DNA from: Cordia subcordata
Taxonomy: Eukaryota; Streptophyta; Magnoliopsida; Boraginales; Cordiaceae
Assembly: GCA_028554755.1 (NCBI GenBank)
Contig: JAPTOF010000012.1
Location: 1,010,501 to 1,074,500 of the forward strand
Length of the DNA: 64,000 nucleotides
Direction: 5' to 3'
Shown here: piece by piece, positions 35,341-47,159 of the stretch
Position numbering within the stretch: the first letter of the stretch is position 1
How the letters are laid out: each line of letters opens with the position of its first letter
Program-made: the position numbers and the translations under genes
The notes under the pieces: model-generated
Told to the model about the DNA's origin: nothing
Databases searched by the model: none
The model's input: the letters and a program-made list of their open reading frames with translations, nothing else

Positions 35341-35767
35341 AGTCAATAAAATAAGCCTAATCAGTGTTGTGCGATTTTTTTTTTTAATTTTTATTTCTAC
35401 CCTCTTTTCTCAAATTCTTTAAAAAATTATCGTCATTTTCAACGCGTATTTAAATATACTTTTTTCAGAGTTTCAAATTGCACTTTGGTGATTGAAACTC
35501 AGTCTTGGTGCTGATTCCAAACACACTAGTAAGGAAATTTCTTATGCGTTCGAGATCAATAAAATGAGATAGGCAGTAACATGAACTCCACTTATTCTTT
35601 TTTGTTTTGATCGATCCACTCATTCGCTTAAAACAAGTTAAAGTGGCCGTGCTGTTGAATGTTGCTGGTTTGCCATTCAGTTATTGTTTCCTCTGGGTTG
35701 ACACATATTTCTGAGAAAAGAAGAAAGGAAAAATAATAATAATAATAATAAGAACAAGAAAAACAAA

Positions 35768-35839
35768 CGCCGTTGCCGGGGATCGAACCCGGGTCGCCCG
35801 CGTGACAGGCGGGAATACTCACCACTATACTACAACGAC
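35768..35839 (-). tRNA. tRNA-Asp (GUC)
   Basis: On the minus strand, 72 nt fold as a complete tRNA: acceptor stem GTCGTTG/CAACGGC with discriminator G; A box TAGTATAGTGGTGAG; anticodon stem CCCGC/GCGGG around CTGTCAC with anticodon GTC; T arm CCGGG-TTCGATC-CCCGG. A run of five T follows the 3' end on the minus strand (35754-35761 region), a pol III terminator. No intron, and CCA is not encoded, as expected in a eukaryote. Functional in appearance. Confidence 0.96.
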
Positions 35840-36290
35840 TTGGATGCCTATGTCTCCTTGCTAGTCCAATTTTAAGCAATCAAAGTCACTCGCCAGCACC
35901 ATCTCTTTCCACTAAAGCTTTCCCGGCCAATCAACTAGATATAAGTATTAGTTGTATCAGTGTCGGCATAAGAAAAGATGATTCCTAGCCTTTCGATTGA
36001 ATTGATAGTTCCACCACCCAATATAAAGGAATAGATTTGAGTTCAGGTTAGACGGTGTAAGGCAGGTGTAGTGGGTTACAACCAAGAATACATGGAAAGC
36101 CCAAACCCTGTACCATTGTAATGACCCAGATCCTCTGCACCTTAGATCCTTCGTCTAGGCCCAGGAAGTACTCTGCAAGCATGGTCCGGCAGAAAGGGGT
36201 TTGGGCTAAGCATCTCCTCCAACATGTCGGTCGAGCGGTAAAGAAAAGTTAGTATAAAGCTTTGGATGGAAAGTGTCTAAGAAAAAATAT
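35840..36290. other. Intergenic, no gene
   Basis: Non-coding sequence specific to duplication copy B, before a MITE. Nothing recognised. Confidence 0.5.
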
Positions 36291-36486
36291 TGGATCGGCT
36301 TTGTTTCGGTTGGTTTTTTAAAAGTGCTTTTTCTATAAATTTTGAAAAACAAAGAGCTTTTTATTTTTTCAGAAGCTAAAATATATAAATATTGAAAAAA
36401 AAAACTGAATACTTATTATAAAACGAATATGCATTTTACAAAAAGTATATTTTTTAATAAAGAAAAGTCAATCTACATATGCCCCT
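36291..36486. mobile_element. MITE relic
   Basis: GGATCGGCTTTGTTTCGG at the left, TCAATCTACATATGCCCC at the right, and an AAAAGTGCTTTTTCTATAA / AAAAAGTATATTTTTTAAT interior. Decayed member of the GGCTTTT-ended group; absent from duplication copy A. Confidence 0.4.
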
Positions 36487-36956
36487 AATTTGAAGCACTA
36501 AAAATAAGGACAAACTCAAAAAAGCACCTTTAGATTTGCCCTTTCTAACTCAACTTTGTCTGTTAGGAAAAGAATGGAAGTGTCGTTATTTTGTTACTTT
36601 AGCGGGAAAAGATCATCAAACCAAGTTGAAATAGCCAGATTAGTTTTGAGACCCAACTAACGAAAGGGAGTTCTAGTGGATGTTAAGTTGTTGACAAAGT
36701 TCGTAGTATTAGTTAAAGACAGAATCTTCGCCCGTGGTTCCAGCATTTATAATGATTATATAGGAGAAAGCCGGACAGGAATCCAGAAGAAAGCATCAGT
36801 TTAGGAGGCTTTCAATATTTGCATGAATTGACTATTCAATAGACCATTTCATTTATTAATGGATCAGTGGCAAAGCAAAAGTAATATCCGTTAGGATATT
36901 CTTGCCCGGGTGTAGGAAATGGACGTTGCTATCATTGTCTTTTGGCAATCAAAGTA

Positions 36957-36984
36957 CATATATATATATATATATATATATTTA
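36957..36984. repeat. (TA)n microsatellite
   Basis: About 26 bases of TA repeat inside duplication copy B. Confidence 0.9.
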
Positions 36985-37705
36985 TTTAAGTTCATCTCTC
37001 GCATATGTAATTGCGAGAAATTTTTTCCATGATGTCGTAGCGATAACAATAAGAGTTGAAAATAGACACAGTTCATGATTGAGATTCGCATCCAATCCCT
37101 TGTCTCGAGTGAGTGTTCTCTAATTAATTAATGCTCGCTTGAAGTTTACCAATTAATGATAGTCGGAAAACTACGAGGTTCCTCAACAAGTGAATGGGAT
37201 AGTGAAAATTGCTATTCTACTAATGAAAGGCCACTTGCCCAGGTTAGCTACCCTGGTTCCACACTGGAATTGATAGCGACCGCAAGGGGACCGCTAAAGG
37301 CCTCTGCACAAAGAACCTCTCAGCTCCACAGGTGGTGGAATCCATTGCTTTTCTCGTTTTTGTTGAGGTGACATAACAATTCACATTCTATTATTGAGCT
37401 ACAATCGCCATTTCACGAGGCTCCATTTGAATTAAAATTCATAGACGATTATGTCGAAAAAATAAACAAGAGAGACAAACAACGGAACAACGAAGATTTG
37501 GTGACTATTTTAGGAAAATTTTCACCTCATTTATCATTATCTAATAACAAAAACCGTAAACATTTGTCTACACTATGGTTTACAAGTCTATGTATATAAA
37601 TTTTTGCTACGCAGTAAATATGATTCACCCTAATACTACTCGATTTCAAAGGACCATCACCAAAAGTGAGCATAACTTTGTTTTGCTACAACAAGGTTTA
37701 TATAT

Positions 37706-37710
37706 CTTCA
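37706..37710. repeat. Copia target-site duplication, left
   Basis: CTTCA immediately before the left LTR; the same five bases follow the right LTR at 42896-42900. Confidence 0.85.
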
Positions 37711-38091
37711 TGTTGAATGCGGCCCGAATTCTTTGACAATAAAAATAGCAAATTTCCTTTTTAGCATTTACCTTGTTTGCTTCTACCATAACAATACATA
37801 ATTAATATGTGTCCTTTTCCTAGTAGTATACTGTTTCCTTATTTTTGTAGAATACGGATTATGATACTTATGTACTATAAATAGGGGCTAGGACATTATA
37901 TTAGGTGCCTTAGGGTCACACCCCATGGGGGGTGTAGTGTGAGAGAAACCAGAGTAAGCCTTGTAATATTCGAGATCAATAATCATTTATTCTCTGCTGC
38001 CCGTGGATGTAGGCTTTAAGGCAGAACCATGAAATTCTCCTGTGTCCGTTTTCTTCTCGTATTCTTCGTGTTTGCATGTTTTTCCCCAACA
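37711..38091 (+). repeat. Copia 5' LTR
   Basis: Starts TGTTGAATGCGGCCCG and ends TTTTTCCCCAACA. Contains TATAAATAGGGGC (TATA box near 37876) and GTGGATGTAGGCTTTAAGG, an R/U5 motif. Confidence 0.95.
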
Positions 38092-38094
38092 AAC

Positions 38095-38106
38095 TGGTAT
38101 CAGAGC
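38095..38106 (+). promoter_or_regulatory. Copia primer-binding site (initiator tRNA-Met)
   Basis: TGGTATCAGAGC, complementary to the 3' end of plant initiator tRNA-Met, three bases after the LTR. Confidence 0.95.
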
Positions 38107-38469
38107 TTAGGTATTAATCCGCTACTTGAGGGAAAAAGGAAAAATCAAAACTCACTGTGAAATCAAAATTTCTCAAAACCAAACGGTGGCTAACCAAACA
38201 AACGTCTTTGTTCGACAAGGAGTGCTTCGGTATTGTCTACGTTGAGTGTTGGTGGTTGGAGTGGAAGCTTGCGTCGGCGGGTCGTGGCTCGTGTTTGGGT
38301 TTGAAGAATAAGCAAAAAAGATAGAGTTCGCGTGCTCTTGAGGTTTGACTTTGATCGGTGTTGACCAAAGTTGACCGGGGGTGTTCCTAAGTTTATCGAC
38401 ATGCTGAATCCCTTTTTGCGATTTGTTGAGCCAAATTCTATCCCAAAGTGCGAGTTTTGTGCAAATGAA

Positions 38470-41400
38470 ATGTCTTCCACAGGTGGAAAGTTTGAAATCG
38501 AGAAGTTTGATCGGAGAATGAGTTTCAGTCTATGGAGGATCAGATTCAAGGCATTTATGACAATGCAAGGACTTTGGAAAGTCATTGAAGAAGTGATCCC
38601 GGAAAAAACGGAACCAGCAGCGAGAAAAGAACTCAAAGCGAAAGCCTTGAGTGCAATACATATGTCCGTGACAAATGAATTATTGTTGGAGATTGCTGAG
38701 AAGACGACAGCAATTGAGGCTTGAAATACTTTGGTAGAATTGTATGCATCTAAATCTCTCACAAATCGTCTCTACTTGAAGAAGCGATTGTATCATCTTA
38801 GAATAAAAGAAGGTACGTCCACTAAAGCAACACCTTGATGAGTTTACCTCTTGTTTTATTGCTTTGAAGGATGTGGGTGTTAAAATTGATGACGAAGACC
38901 AAGCTATGATCGTATTATGCTCCTTATCACCTTCATATACGAACTTTGTGGACACTATGTTGTACAGGAGGGATAAAATTACCTTTGAAGATGTGATTAC
39001 TTCATTAAAATCGAAGGATCTTCAAACACATATTTCGGGACATAGAGAAGAAGTTCATGGGGAAGGTTTAGTGAGTAGAGGGAGATCAGAAAATAGAGGG
39101 AGATCTTCGAGTAGAAAGAAAAGCAAGTCAAGGTCAAAATCAAGAGCAAGAAAGCTACACTGTTTCGAGTGTGGTGAAAAGGGTCACATTAAGAAAAAAT
39201 GTCCAAAACTGAAAAAGGGAAAGAAAAAGGTGAAAAATTTAGCTAATGTGGTAGAGAGTGCTGATAGTGATGGGGAGAACTCGAGTAGTACTGGGGAAGT
39301 TTTGACTGTGAGTGCATCACAGTGGCATAATTAATGGATTCTTGATACTAGTGCAACGTTCCATATATGTCCTAGGCGTGACTGGTTCTCTTCTTATTCC
39401 AAAAGAGAAGGGAAAGTCTTTCTAGGCAATGATCTTCCGTTGAAGGTGGAGGGAATGGGCATCGTAAATATCAATGTGTTTTATGGTATTACGAGATCTC
39501 TCGAGTGTTGGCATGTACTGAAGCTGAAGAAAAACTTAATTTCTCTTGGGCGTTTGGATTCTTATGGATACAAATTCCGAAGTGAGAATGGTGTCTTAAA
39601 GGTGACCAAAGGTGCAATTGTGCTCTTGAAAAGGAACTTGACTGGCGGCCTATATGTCCTTCAAGGTAGTATAGTTACAGGTATTGTAGCTATTACATCC
39701 GAGCAGAGTGATAATGACACTACGCAGTTATGTCACAAAAGGTTGGGCCATATGAGCGAGAGGGGACTGACCGAGCTGAGCAAGAGGGATTTGCTTTATG
39801 GACAAAGAACTGAAAAGTTTGAATTTTGCGAGCATTGTGTCTTTGGAAAGCAAACCAAGGTGAAGTTCAGCAAGGGGCAGGAGAACACCAAAGGTACACT
39901 TGATTATATTCATTATGATCTTTGGGGTCCTAATAAAGTTCCTTCCAAGAAAGATGCCAGGTATTACATTACTTTCATTGATGCATATTCTTGGATGGTG
40001 TGGGTATACTTTTGAAAACTAAAGATAAGGCGTTTTCAACATTTGTCGAGTGGAAGACGTTGATTGAGAAGCAGACTGGAAAACAGATCAAGCGTCTTAG
40101 GACTGATAATGGGTTGGAATATTGTAATAAAGAGTTTGATGAGTTCTGCAAGAAACATAGCATTATGAGACACCACACATGTGTGGGGACACCACAACAG
40201 AATGGAGTTGTAGAACGCATGAATAGAACTTTGGTGGAGAGAGCTCGTTGTATGCTTTCTCATTCTGGCTTGAGTCAAGACTTTTGGGCCGAAGCTGTTA
40301 ATACAGCATGCTACTTGGTGAATAGGTCTCCGTTCAAAGCTATTGAATTGAAAACTCCTTTTGAGTTATGGTCTGGTAAGCCTACTGACTACTTTCGATT
40401 GAGGGTGCTTGGTTACCCTGCATACGCTCACGTGAAGGATGGCAAGTTGGAGTTGAAGGCAAAGAAATGCACATTTCTAGGCTATACGTTCGAGAGTAAA
40501 GGTTACAGGTTGTGATGCACAGATCCAAAGTCTCTAGGTTTCCTCATCAGCAAGGATGTGACATTCAATGAGTCTGCTTCATTAGACCAAGAAAAGGAGA
40601 AAGCAGTAGTTGGTTTAGACCACGGTGTCAAAGAGCAGGTGGAGGTATTTGCTGATGTTCCAAATGTTCCATCTAGCAATAGTAGTAGTCAAATTCAGCC
40701 GACTCAACCAACTGAGGTACATGATCAAAATATGCCTGAACAACAGAAGTACAGCATTGCCACTGGGCGAAAAAAGAAGACAGATTAGAGAGCCTCAAAG
40801 GTATGGATACGCTAATCTTGTTGCTTATGCTTTGACTGTTGCCGAAACAATTGAAGGATATGAGCCGAGTTTATACAAAGAGGCCATATCTGGGAAAGAT
40901 TCTGCTTAGTGGGTAGGTGCCATGAGTGAGGAGATTGAGTTTCTTCAGAAGAATCAAACTTGGGAGCTTGTTGAATTGCCTAAGGGATAGTGAGTTGTCA
41001 GTTGCAAATGGGTTTACCAAAAAAAAGGAAGGTACTCCAGCGGTTGAGGGTCCTCGGTACAAGGCGCGATTGGTGGCAAAAGGCTATACACAAAGGGAGG
41101 GTGTTGACTTCAACGAAGTGTTCTCTCTGGTTGTGAAGCATACTTCCATTAGGGTTTTACTTGCCTTGGTTGTTCTTCATAACTTAGAGCTTGAGCAGTT
41201 AGATGTGAAAACGGCGTTTTTGCATGGTGATCTTAAAGAGCAAATTTACATGAGTCAACTAGAGGGGTATATAGTTCCTGGTAAAGAAAACCATGTTTGC
41301 AAACTGAAAAAGTCCTTGTATGGGTTGAAGCAGTCGCCTCAGTAATGGTACAAGAGATTTGACACATTCATGATAGGTGCTGGATACACAAGAAGTGCCT

Positions 41401-42442
41401 ATGACAGCTGTGTGTATCTCAAGAAGCTTCCAGATGGTTCGTTTGTGTACTTGTTGTTGTATGTCGATGATATGCTTATTGCTGCTAGAAGCATGTCTGC
41501 CAGCGACGAATTAAAAAAGCAGCTGGGTGATGAGTTTGAGATGAAGGATCTTGGAGCAGCGAAGAAGATTCATGGCATAGAGATTCACAGAGATAGAAAC
41601 GCTGGGAAGCTGTTCTTGTCTCAGCAAAGTTATATTGAGAAAGTGCTGGAGCGTTTCGTGATGCTTAAAACAAAGTCTGTGAGTGTGCCGCTTGCTACTC
41701 ATTTCAAGTTGTTTGTAGATTTGTCACCTAAAATTGGGGAGGAGGTGGAGCATATATGTCTTATGTTCCATACTCGAGTGCTGTTGGTAGCTTGATGTAT
41801 GCTATTGTATGCACTCGTCCTGACATTTCACATGCAGTTAGTGTTGTGAGCAGGTATATGGCATCACCTAGGAAAGCACACTGGGAAGCGGTGAAATGGA
41901 TAATGAGATATTTGCGTGACACTGCGAATATAAGTTTGCTATTTAGCAAGATGGCTGGAGATTGCGCAAGGTTGGTGGGTTATTATGATTCACACTTTGT
42001 GAGTGACCTTGATAAGAGAAGATCTCTGACGGGTTACGTGTTTGCTCTCTCTGGATGTGCTATCAGTTGGAAAGCGACATTACAGTCTACTGTAACATTG
42101 TTGACTACTAAGGCGGAGTACATGGTAATCGCAGAAGCTGTGAAGAAGGCCATGTGGTTACAAGGCCTGGTTCGTGATCTTAGACTGCAGCAAGATACAA
42201 GTACAGTCTTTTGTGATAGCTAGAGTACAATCCATCTGACGAAGAATCAGATGTATCATGAGAGGACTAAACATATTGACGTTAGATATCATTTTATCAG
42301 AGATGTTATATCACAAGGAATCATATCGGTGCAGAAGATTTCTATCCATGAGAATCCAGCAAATATGATGACCAAGGTGATTCCAGTCAGCAAGTTTAAG
42401 CATTGCTTGAACTTGGTTGCTATTTGCGGTGTGAAGCATTGA
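38470..42442 (+). pseudogene. Copia gag-pol, multiply interrupted
   Basis: Gag starts MSSTGGKFEIEKFDRR, with SLWRIRFKAFM, and has the CCHC knuckle CFECGEKGHIKKKC near 39160-39200. Then come the protease region (WILDTSATFH, where the active-site triplet reads DTS in place of the usual DSG), an integrase HHCC-like segment (HKRLGHMSERGL, HCVFGKQ), the integrase core (YIHYDLWGP, LRTDNGLEY), reverse transcriptase (DVKTAFLHGDL, LLLYVDDMLIAA) and RNase H (SLTGYVF, SWKATLQSTV, TKAEYM). Stops occur near 38722, 38836, 39332, 40013, 40513, 40907, 40988, 41343 and 42221, with frame changes near 40770 and 41750. Several stops replace Trp or Gln codons expected from the family. Confidence 0.92.
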
Positions 42443-42512
42443 GCCTTAGGGGCAGTTGGCAGCAGGGATGATGGTGTGTTGATTGGAGCGAATACATGCC
42501 AAGGTAGAGATT

Positions 42513-42895
42513 TGTTGAATGTGGCCCGAATTCTTTGGCAACAAGAATAGCAAATTTCCTTGTTGGCATTTACCTTGTTTGCTTCTACTATAACAATACA
42601 TAATTAATATGTGTCCTTTTCCTAGTAGTATACTGTTTTCTTATCCTTGTAGAATACGGATTAAGATACTTGTGTAATATAAATAGGGCCTAAGACATTA
42701 TATTAGGTGCCTTAGGGTCACACCCCATGGGGGGGGTGTAGTGTGAGAGAAACCAGAATAAGCTTTATAATATTCGAGATCAATAATAATTTATTCTCTG
42801 CTGTCCGTGGACGTAGGCTTTAAGGCCGAACCACGTAATTCTCCTGTGTCTGTTTTCTTCTCGTATTCTTCGTGTTTGCATGTTTTTCCCCAACA
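42513..42895 (+). repeat. Copia 3' LTR
   Basis: Starts TGTTGAATGTGGCCCG, ends TTTTTCCCCAACA. A weak polypurine tract, AAGGTAGAGA, precedes it at 42501-42510. Differs from the 5' LTR mainly by transitions. Confidence 0.95.
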
Positions 42896-43210
42896 CTTCA
42901 TTTTTCATAATAATACGAAAAAGAAATCTTAACTATTTATTACATGCATAAAATATCATCTCAATGATTTATATATACTGGTTAAAGTTTTTCCTTATGT
43001 TACTTAAAAGAAAAAATAATTAGTATAAGAGGATTTGAATCCATTATGTGTTATCTGTCTCCTTTGTTACCGACATAAGAAAACCTTTCATTCTTTTCTT
43101 CCCAGGGTTCAATGGCTGAGGACAAAAAAAGTCACGTTCAATATCGGAATCTGCAATAAGTACATGAACCCAAATCACATTCACATTTAGTTTGCTTTTG
43201 TGTGATCCCC
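42896..43210. repeat. Segmental duplication, copy B (right part)
   Basis: Continuation of copy B after the Copia insertion; aligns with 34910-35170 through the GGCTGAGGACAAA and TTCAATATCGGAATC anchors. Confidence 0.75.
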
Positions 43211-44260
43211 AAGTCGACGCAACCAAGTCTTACTTTTCTTCTCCTGGCTCATGATTGATATCAAACCTTCGTTAATTTACTATTTTTAACTTATCTTAGA
43301 CCACTAATGGATGCATGCATTGCCTACCTCAACTGTAATCAGCATAAAAAAGGGATGGTCATGGAGAGATGGCCCGCCTTAGATCTCGAGCCAATGTAGT
43401 TAAAATAATAAATAAACTAGTGTTAAGTCCATGGCAAGATGTATTTTTCTTTAAGGAATACTAAAATGTGGAAGCCGAATGATATCGTTCGAAATGATTG
43501 CACAACTAATAAAATAAATTAACAACATATAGAATCGTTAACTGTCAATGAGATTATTTGGTATAGCAAAAATTGTACTAAGATTGAACTTATCTATTAT
43601 ATATTAATAGATGGAATTACCTATGGGAAACACTGATTTGGCTATTTACAACAGTTTCTGATAAAATTAAATCACCTTAATCGGATACTACGTAAAGCGC
43701 ACAAAATGAAAAATGTACCAAAATGAAGTTCTCAAATATTGTAGGGTTACCCAAATCATTACAGTGTGATCAAAGGACCGCACAGACATTGGGAAAAAGT
43801 TTAAAAAAAAAAAAAGAGAAAGGAAAACACAGGAAGAAAAGGGGAAGCAAATATATGTTAGTTATACACACGCTACGATAGGACACACTATATCACCAAA
43901 TTTGCCTTACCAAACAAAATAAGAATTTTATAGCCGTTGATAAGGATGGAAAGCTAGCCGTTGATGGACGATGTGACTTTAAGAAAGCTAGCATTTTGGA
44001 CGGAAAACATATAAGGAGGGTGACTTCTGCTTTGGTAAATTAAATTAGATACAACAAACATTTCTCCATAAACTTAAAATTTTAACTTGAAGTGGCAAGG
44101 TAATTTGTAGGGGGACCAGGAGTTACAAGAGAGGTATCTCTTGAATCAAATTGTTGGAATATAAGATGATGATTAGTATGATGGAATAAATTTGATAAGA
44201 ATGAAATGAGATAAGGAATGGAATAAGTTTGGAAATAGAATGAATTTGGTAACATGTACA
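43211..44260. other. Intergenic, no gene
   Basis: AT-rich; no coding or RNA feature recognised. Confidence 0.5.
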
Positions 44261-44261
44261 C

Positions 44262-44824
44262 CATGCTTGGTATACTATAAGAATAATGGTAGAAATGAGT
44301 GTATTGATATTAAATTTTTGTTTGTAATTAGTATAGTATTGAAAATAATTTATATAAAAAATCAAGATTACTTTTATACTATTATATTATATACACTATA
44401 GTAATAAAATTAATTATTCAAAAAAAATCTATAACACTACCAATACTAATATAAAATATATTTATATTAATAACCTCAATAAAAATAATGATGATGATAA
44501 CATATGTGTATATATATGAATATATAATTTGGTGAACTTTTTATTTTAATTTTATTTTAGTTTGTTTTATTTTTTAAATTTAATTTAATTTTCTATTTAA
44601 TTTTAAAATTTTTATTTTTATTTTTTATTTTTGATATAAAATGCTAAAATGGTAATTTTTAAAGATTATTTTAGTCATTTAATAGCGAAAAATCTCATTT
44701 CTACGAACATGAAAATGACTCATTCTCATGGATTTAATCAGGAATGACTATTTCCATGTTCATGGAATGGGATCTCTCAAGAATGAGATTTCTTATCTCA
44801 TTACACTATACCAATCATAAGATT
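44262..44824. mobile_element. Candidate MITE, ATGNTTGGTATA termini
   Basis: Left ATGCTTGGTATACTATAAGAAT and right TACACTATACCAATCAT are inverted. The interior is very AT-rich and non-coding, with ATGTTCATGGAAT / CATGGAAATAG-like foldback words toward the right end. Target duplication not defined. Similar ATAAGGAATGGAATAAG words continue to the left (44140-44240), so nesting is possible. Confidence 0.4.
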
Positions 44825-46480
44825 TATAGGAGAGCCTCAAATAGCATTCCATCCTCAACTCATTTCTACATATTAATCACCACCTAAATTATTTCTATAT
44901 GGAAAAATAATAAAATTTAAAACTACCTTATAAGGGTTTTGTGTCACTCTTCATATTGAAATCTAAGACCACCTTATAAGGCTTTTAGGCCACTCTTTAT
45001 ATTAATTAACTAGTTTTTATGATCTTTAATATGGTGTTCAAGTTAGGTCTTAACCTAATTTTTTGTATATGATATTCGAATTAAGTCTTGGCCTAATTAT
45101 TTGCATTGAGCATATGTGACCCTTCTCTACTCTTTGCGCTCATGGCATTTGTGGCTGTTGATTTGACTCGTTTGTGTTTGAGTTCTCCTTTTTGGTTCTT
45201 GGTTATTAACACAAAAAAAAAGGGAAAAACGAAAAACTTTTTAGTTTGAGTGTATTTGAAAATGGAAATGCGTCAGCTCAAGCGTCACGGATTAAATTGG
45301 AGAGAATTTCGTTTTCAAGATAAACACGACTCATTATTGTTCCCTGCGTGCATGAAGGCAGGTGGGCTTCGTTTACGTCGATGGTGATGTTGATTTGTGG
45401 TTTTTGGTGGACCAAGCAAAACGTCAAAAAATTATTTGCGTTTCAAATTTAAATTAATTTGAAAATTTTTCTCTTACAATCAATGCTTTGAATTTTTATC
45501 TGATTATCTCTCTTCTTTATCATATATTTTAAAACTTGACATTTCAATTTATATTTTTAAACTAATTTTAAAGTAAATTCTCGTCAACGGAGTAAAAAGA
45601 AAGTGGTAGAAAGATTGTTTACTAGCGATTCTAAAATTTTATTAATTTTATGAAGTGATGGGAGCAATTACATCATAGCCAAAATAATGGCGACATCTCT
45701 AAAGTAAATGTTACAAGTGGTGGGAGCTTGTACCCCAAGCCATTGACCAGAATGCCAAGTATGAAAAGAAATATGCCAATAACATCAAAAATAGAGAAAC
45801 CTAACAACCCAAAAAAGCTTCTAAAACAAGGTTAGGAACAAAAGATCTTATCATAACTGTAAAAATAAAATCTAAATAAATTTTACTTTTTATATATCCT
45901 TTTTCAAGAAATTAAAAATAGAGATTACTAGCTTATTTATACAAAAAGAATCAGAGATTATTGCTCTTCTCAAAGTCGACGATCAAAAGTTCCAAGAATA
46001 AATCACATAAACTTGAATAAATGAACAATTAACATTTATCCATTCTACTAAAAAAGCTAAAAGCTATCGTTGCTATATTTTCTTTCTCGCTCAATTTTAT
46101 TGCTTCTAAATTATGTCACAGTTTCAGAGTTACCATTCATTAGATTGCCTAAAATTTTGGCCCTAATTTAGTTCCCCTCGTATTGCGTCTCCATCATTTT
46201 GGTACCAATAATTTCTTTCCTTTTTCAGTTACCCTATTACTGTATTATGTCGTCAATTACAATATACTTTTTCAATATATTATTCTTATCAATGTTCATT
46301 GTTCATAAATAACGACCATTCTCCTTTTTAAGATTATTGAAATACTTATATATATATATATATACATATTTATTTTTATAACTCACCCCATGTAACATAC
46401 GGGATAAAAATATGGTACATTTTAAAAGAAATGGACAAAACAAACATCTCCCCTATATTTTTAGCACAATAATTAAAAGG
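44825..46480. other. Intergenic, no gene
   Basis: AT-rich; small direct repeats (ACCTTATAAGGGTTTTG and ACCTTATAAGGCTTTTAG near 44924 and 44970). No coding sequence recognised. Confidence 0.5.
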
Positions 46481-46482
46481 AA

Positions 46483-46815
46483 AAATTATACAAAAAGTCC
46501 CCAATGTTATTATATTTTTTCAAATTAGTACCCATTGTTTAAAAAAGTATAAATTAATCCCCATTATTTAAAAAAATTTAAATTAGTCCTCAATATTTCA
46601 CAAAATTATTTAAACTAGTCCCCAAAATGAGTAAAGCTAAAGGAACTAATTTGAACAAGATTGTGAAATATTGAGGACTAGTATGAATTTTTTCAAACAT
46701 CAAAGACTAATTTAATTGTATTTTGAAATATTGAGGATTAATTTAAATTTTATAAAATAATAGAGAGTAATTTAACATTAAACCACAATTTTAGGGATTT
46801 TTTTAAATTTAACCC
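46483..46815. mobile_element. Foldback element with paired arms
   Basis: The phrase AGTCCTCAATATTTCACA (near 46586) is followed by its reverse complement, TGTGAAATATTGAGGACT (near 46664), and further pairs such as AAATTAGTNCCC / GGAACTAATTTGAA extend the hairpin to both sides. The centre lies near 46635 (GAGTAAAGCTAAAGG). Non-coding; typical of small TIR elements with long inverted arms. Confidence 0.65.
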
Positions 46816-47159
46816 TAATTAAAACAATAATTAATTAACTAGAAGAGACAAAGAAAGGACTAGCTTTTCCTTGTGACCGGTGCCTGGCACAGAAAAGAAA
46901 AACCCGGAGTGGACCGACATACCACGAAATTTATAAATATAAAGTAAATTCAATTTGATGAATTCTCCATCTCCCCAAAAAAAAAAAAAATTAGTAAAAG
47001 GAAATGTTCAAAGGGAAATTTCTGGACCCTTTGTTGGAGACCACCTTACACCTATACAATATACATATATATATATATATATTTTATGCAACTTTTCTCA
47101 ATTATTAATGAAACTTTTGATTTATATACCTTCCCCAATAAAAAGAAATACCAATTTCC

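Larger units (their letters stand above)
35760..37680. repeat. Segmental duplication, copy B (left part)
   Basis: Second copy of the tRNA-Asp-containing duplication. Relative to copy A it has about 600 extra bases between 35850 and 36490, including a MITE. It is interrupted at 37705 by the Copia element and resumes at 42896 (AAGAAATCTTAACTATTTAT, then AATGGCTGAGGACAAAAAAA near 43112). Confidence 0.8.
37711..42895 (+). mobile_element. Full-length, dead Copia (Tork/Tnt1-like) retrotransposon
   Basis: Two LTRs (381 and 383 bp), a perfect primer-binding site, gag-pol remnants in the Copia order (integrase before reverse transcriptase) and a 5-bp CTTCA target duplication. By hand count the LTRs differ at about 25 positions plus a 2-base indel, roughly 6-7%, so the insertion is not recent. 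All domains are present but interrupted by many stops, so the element cannot move by itself. It splits copy B of a segmental duplication. Confidence 0.95.

Noticed and set aside
35628..35879. 83-codon minus-strand frame
   Set aside because: Runs through the tRNA-Asp gene; an artefact.
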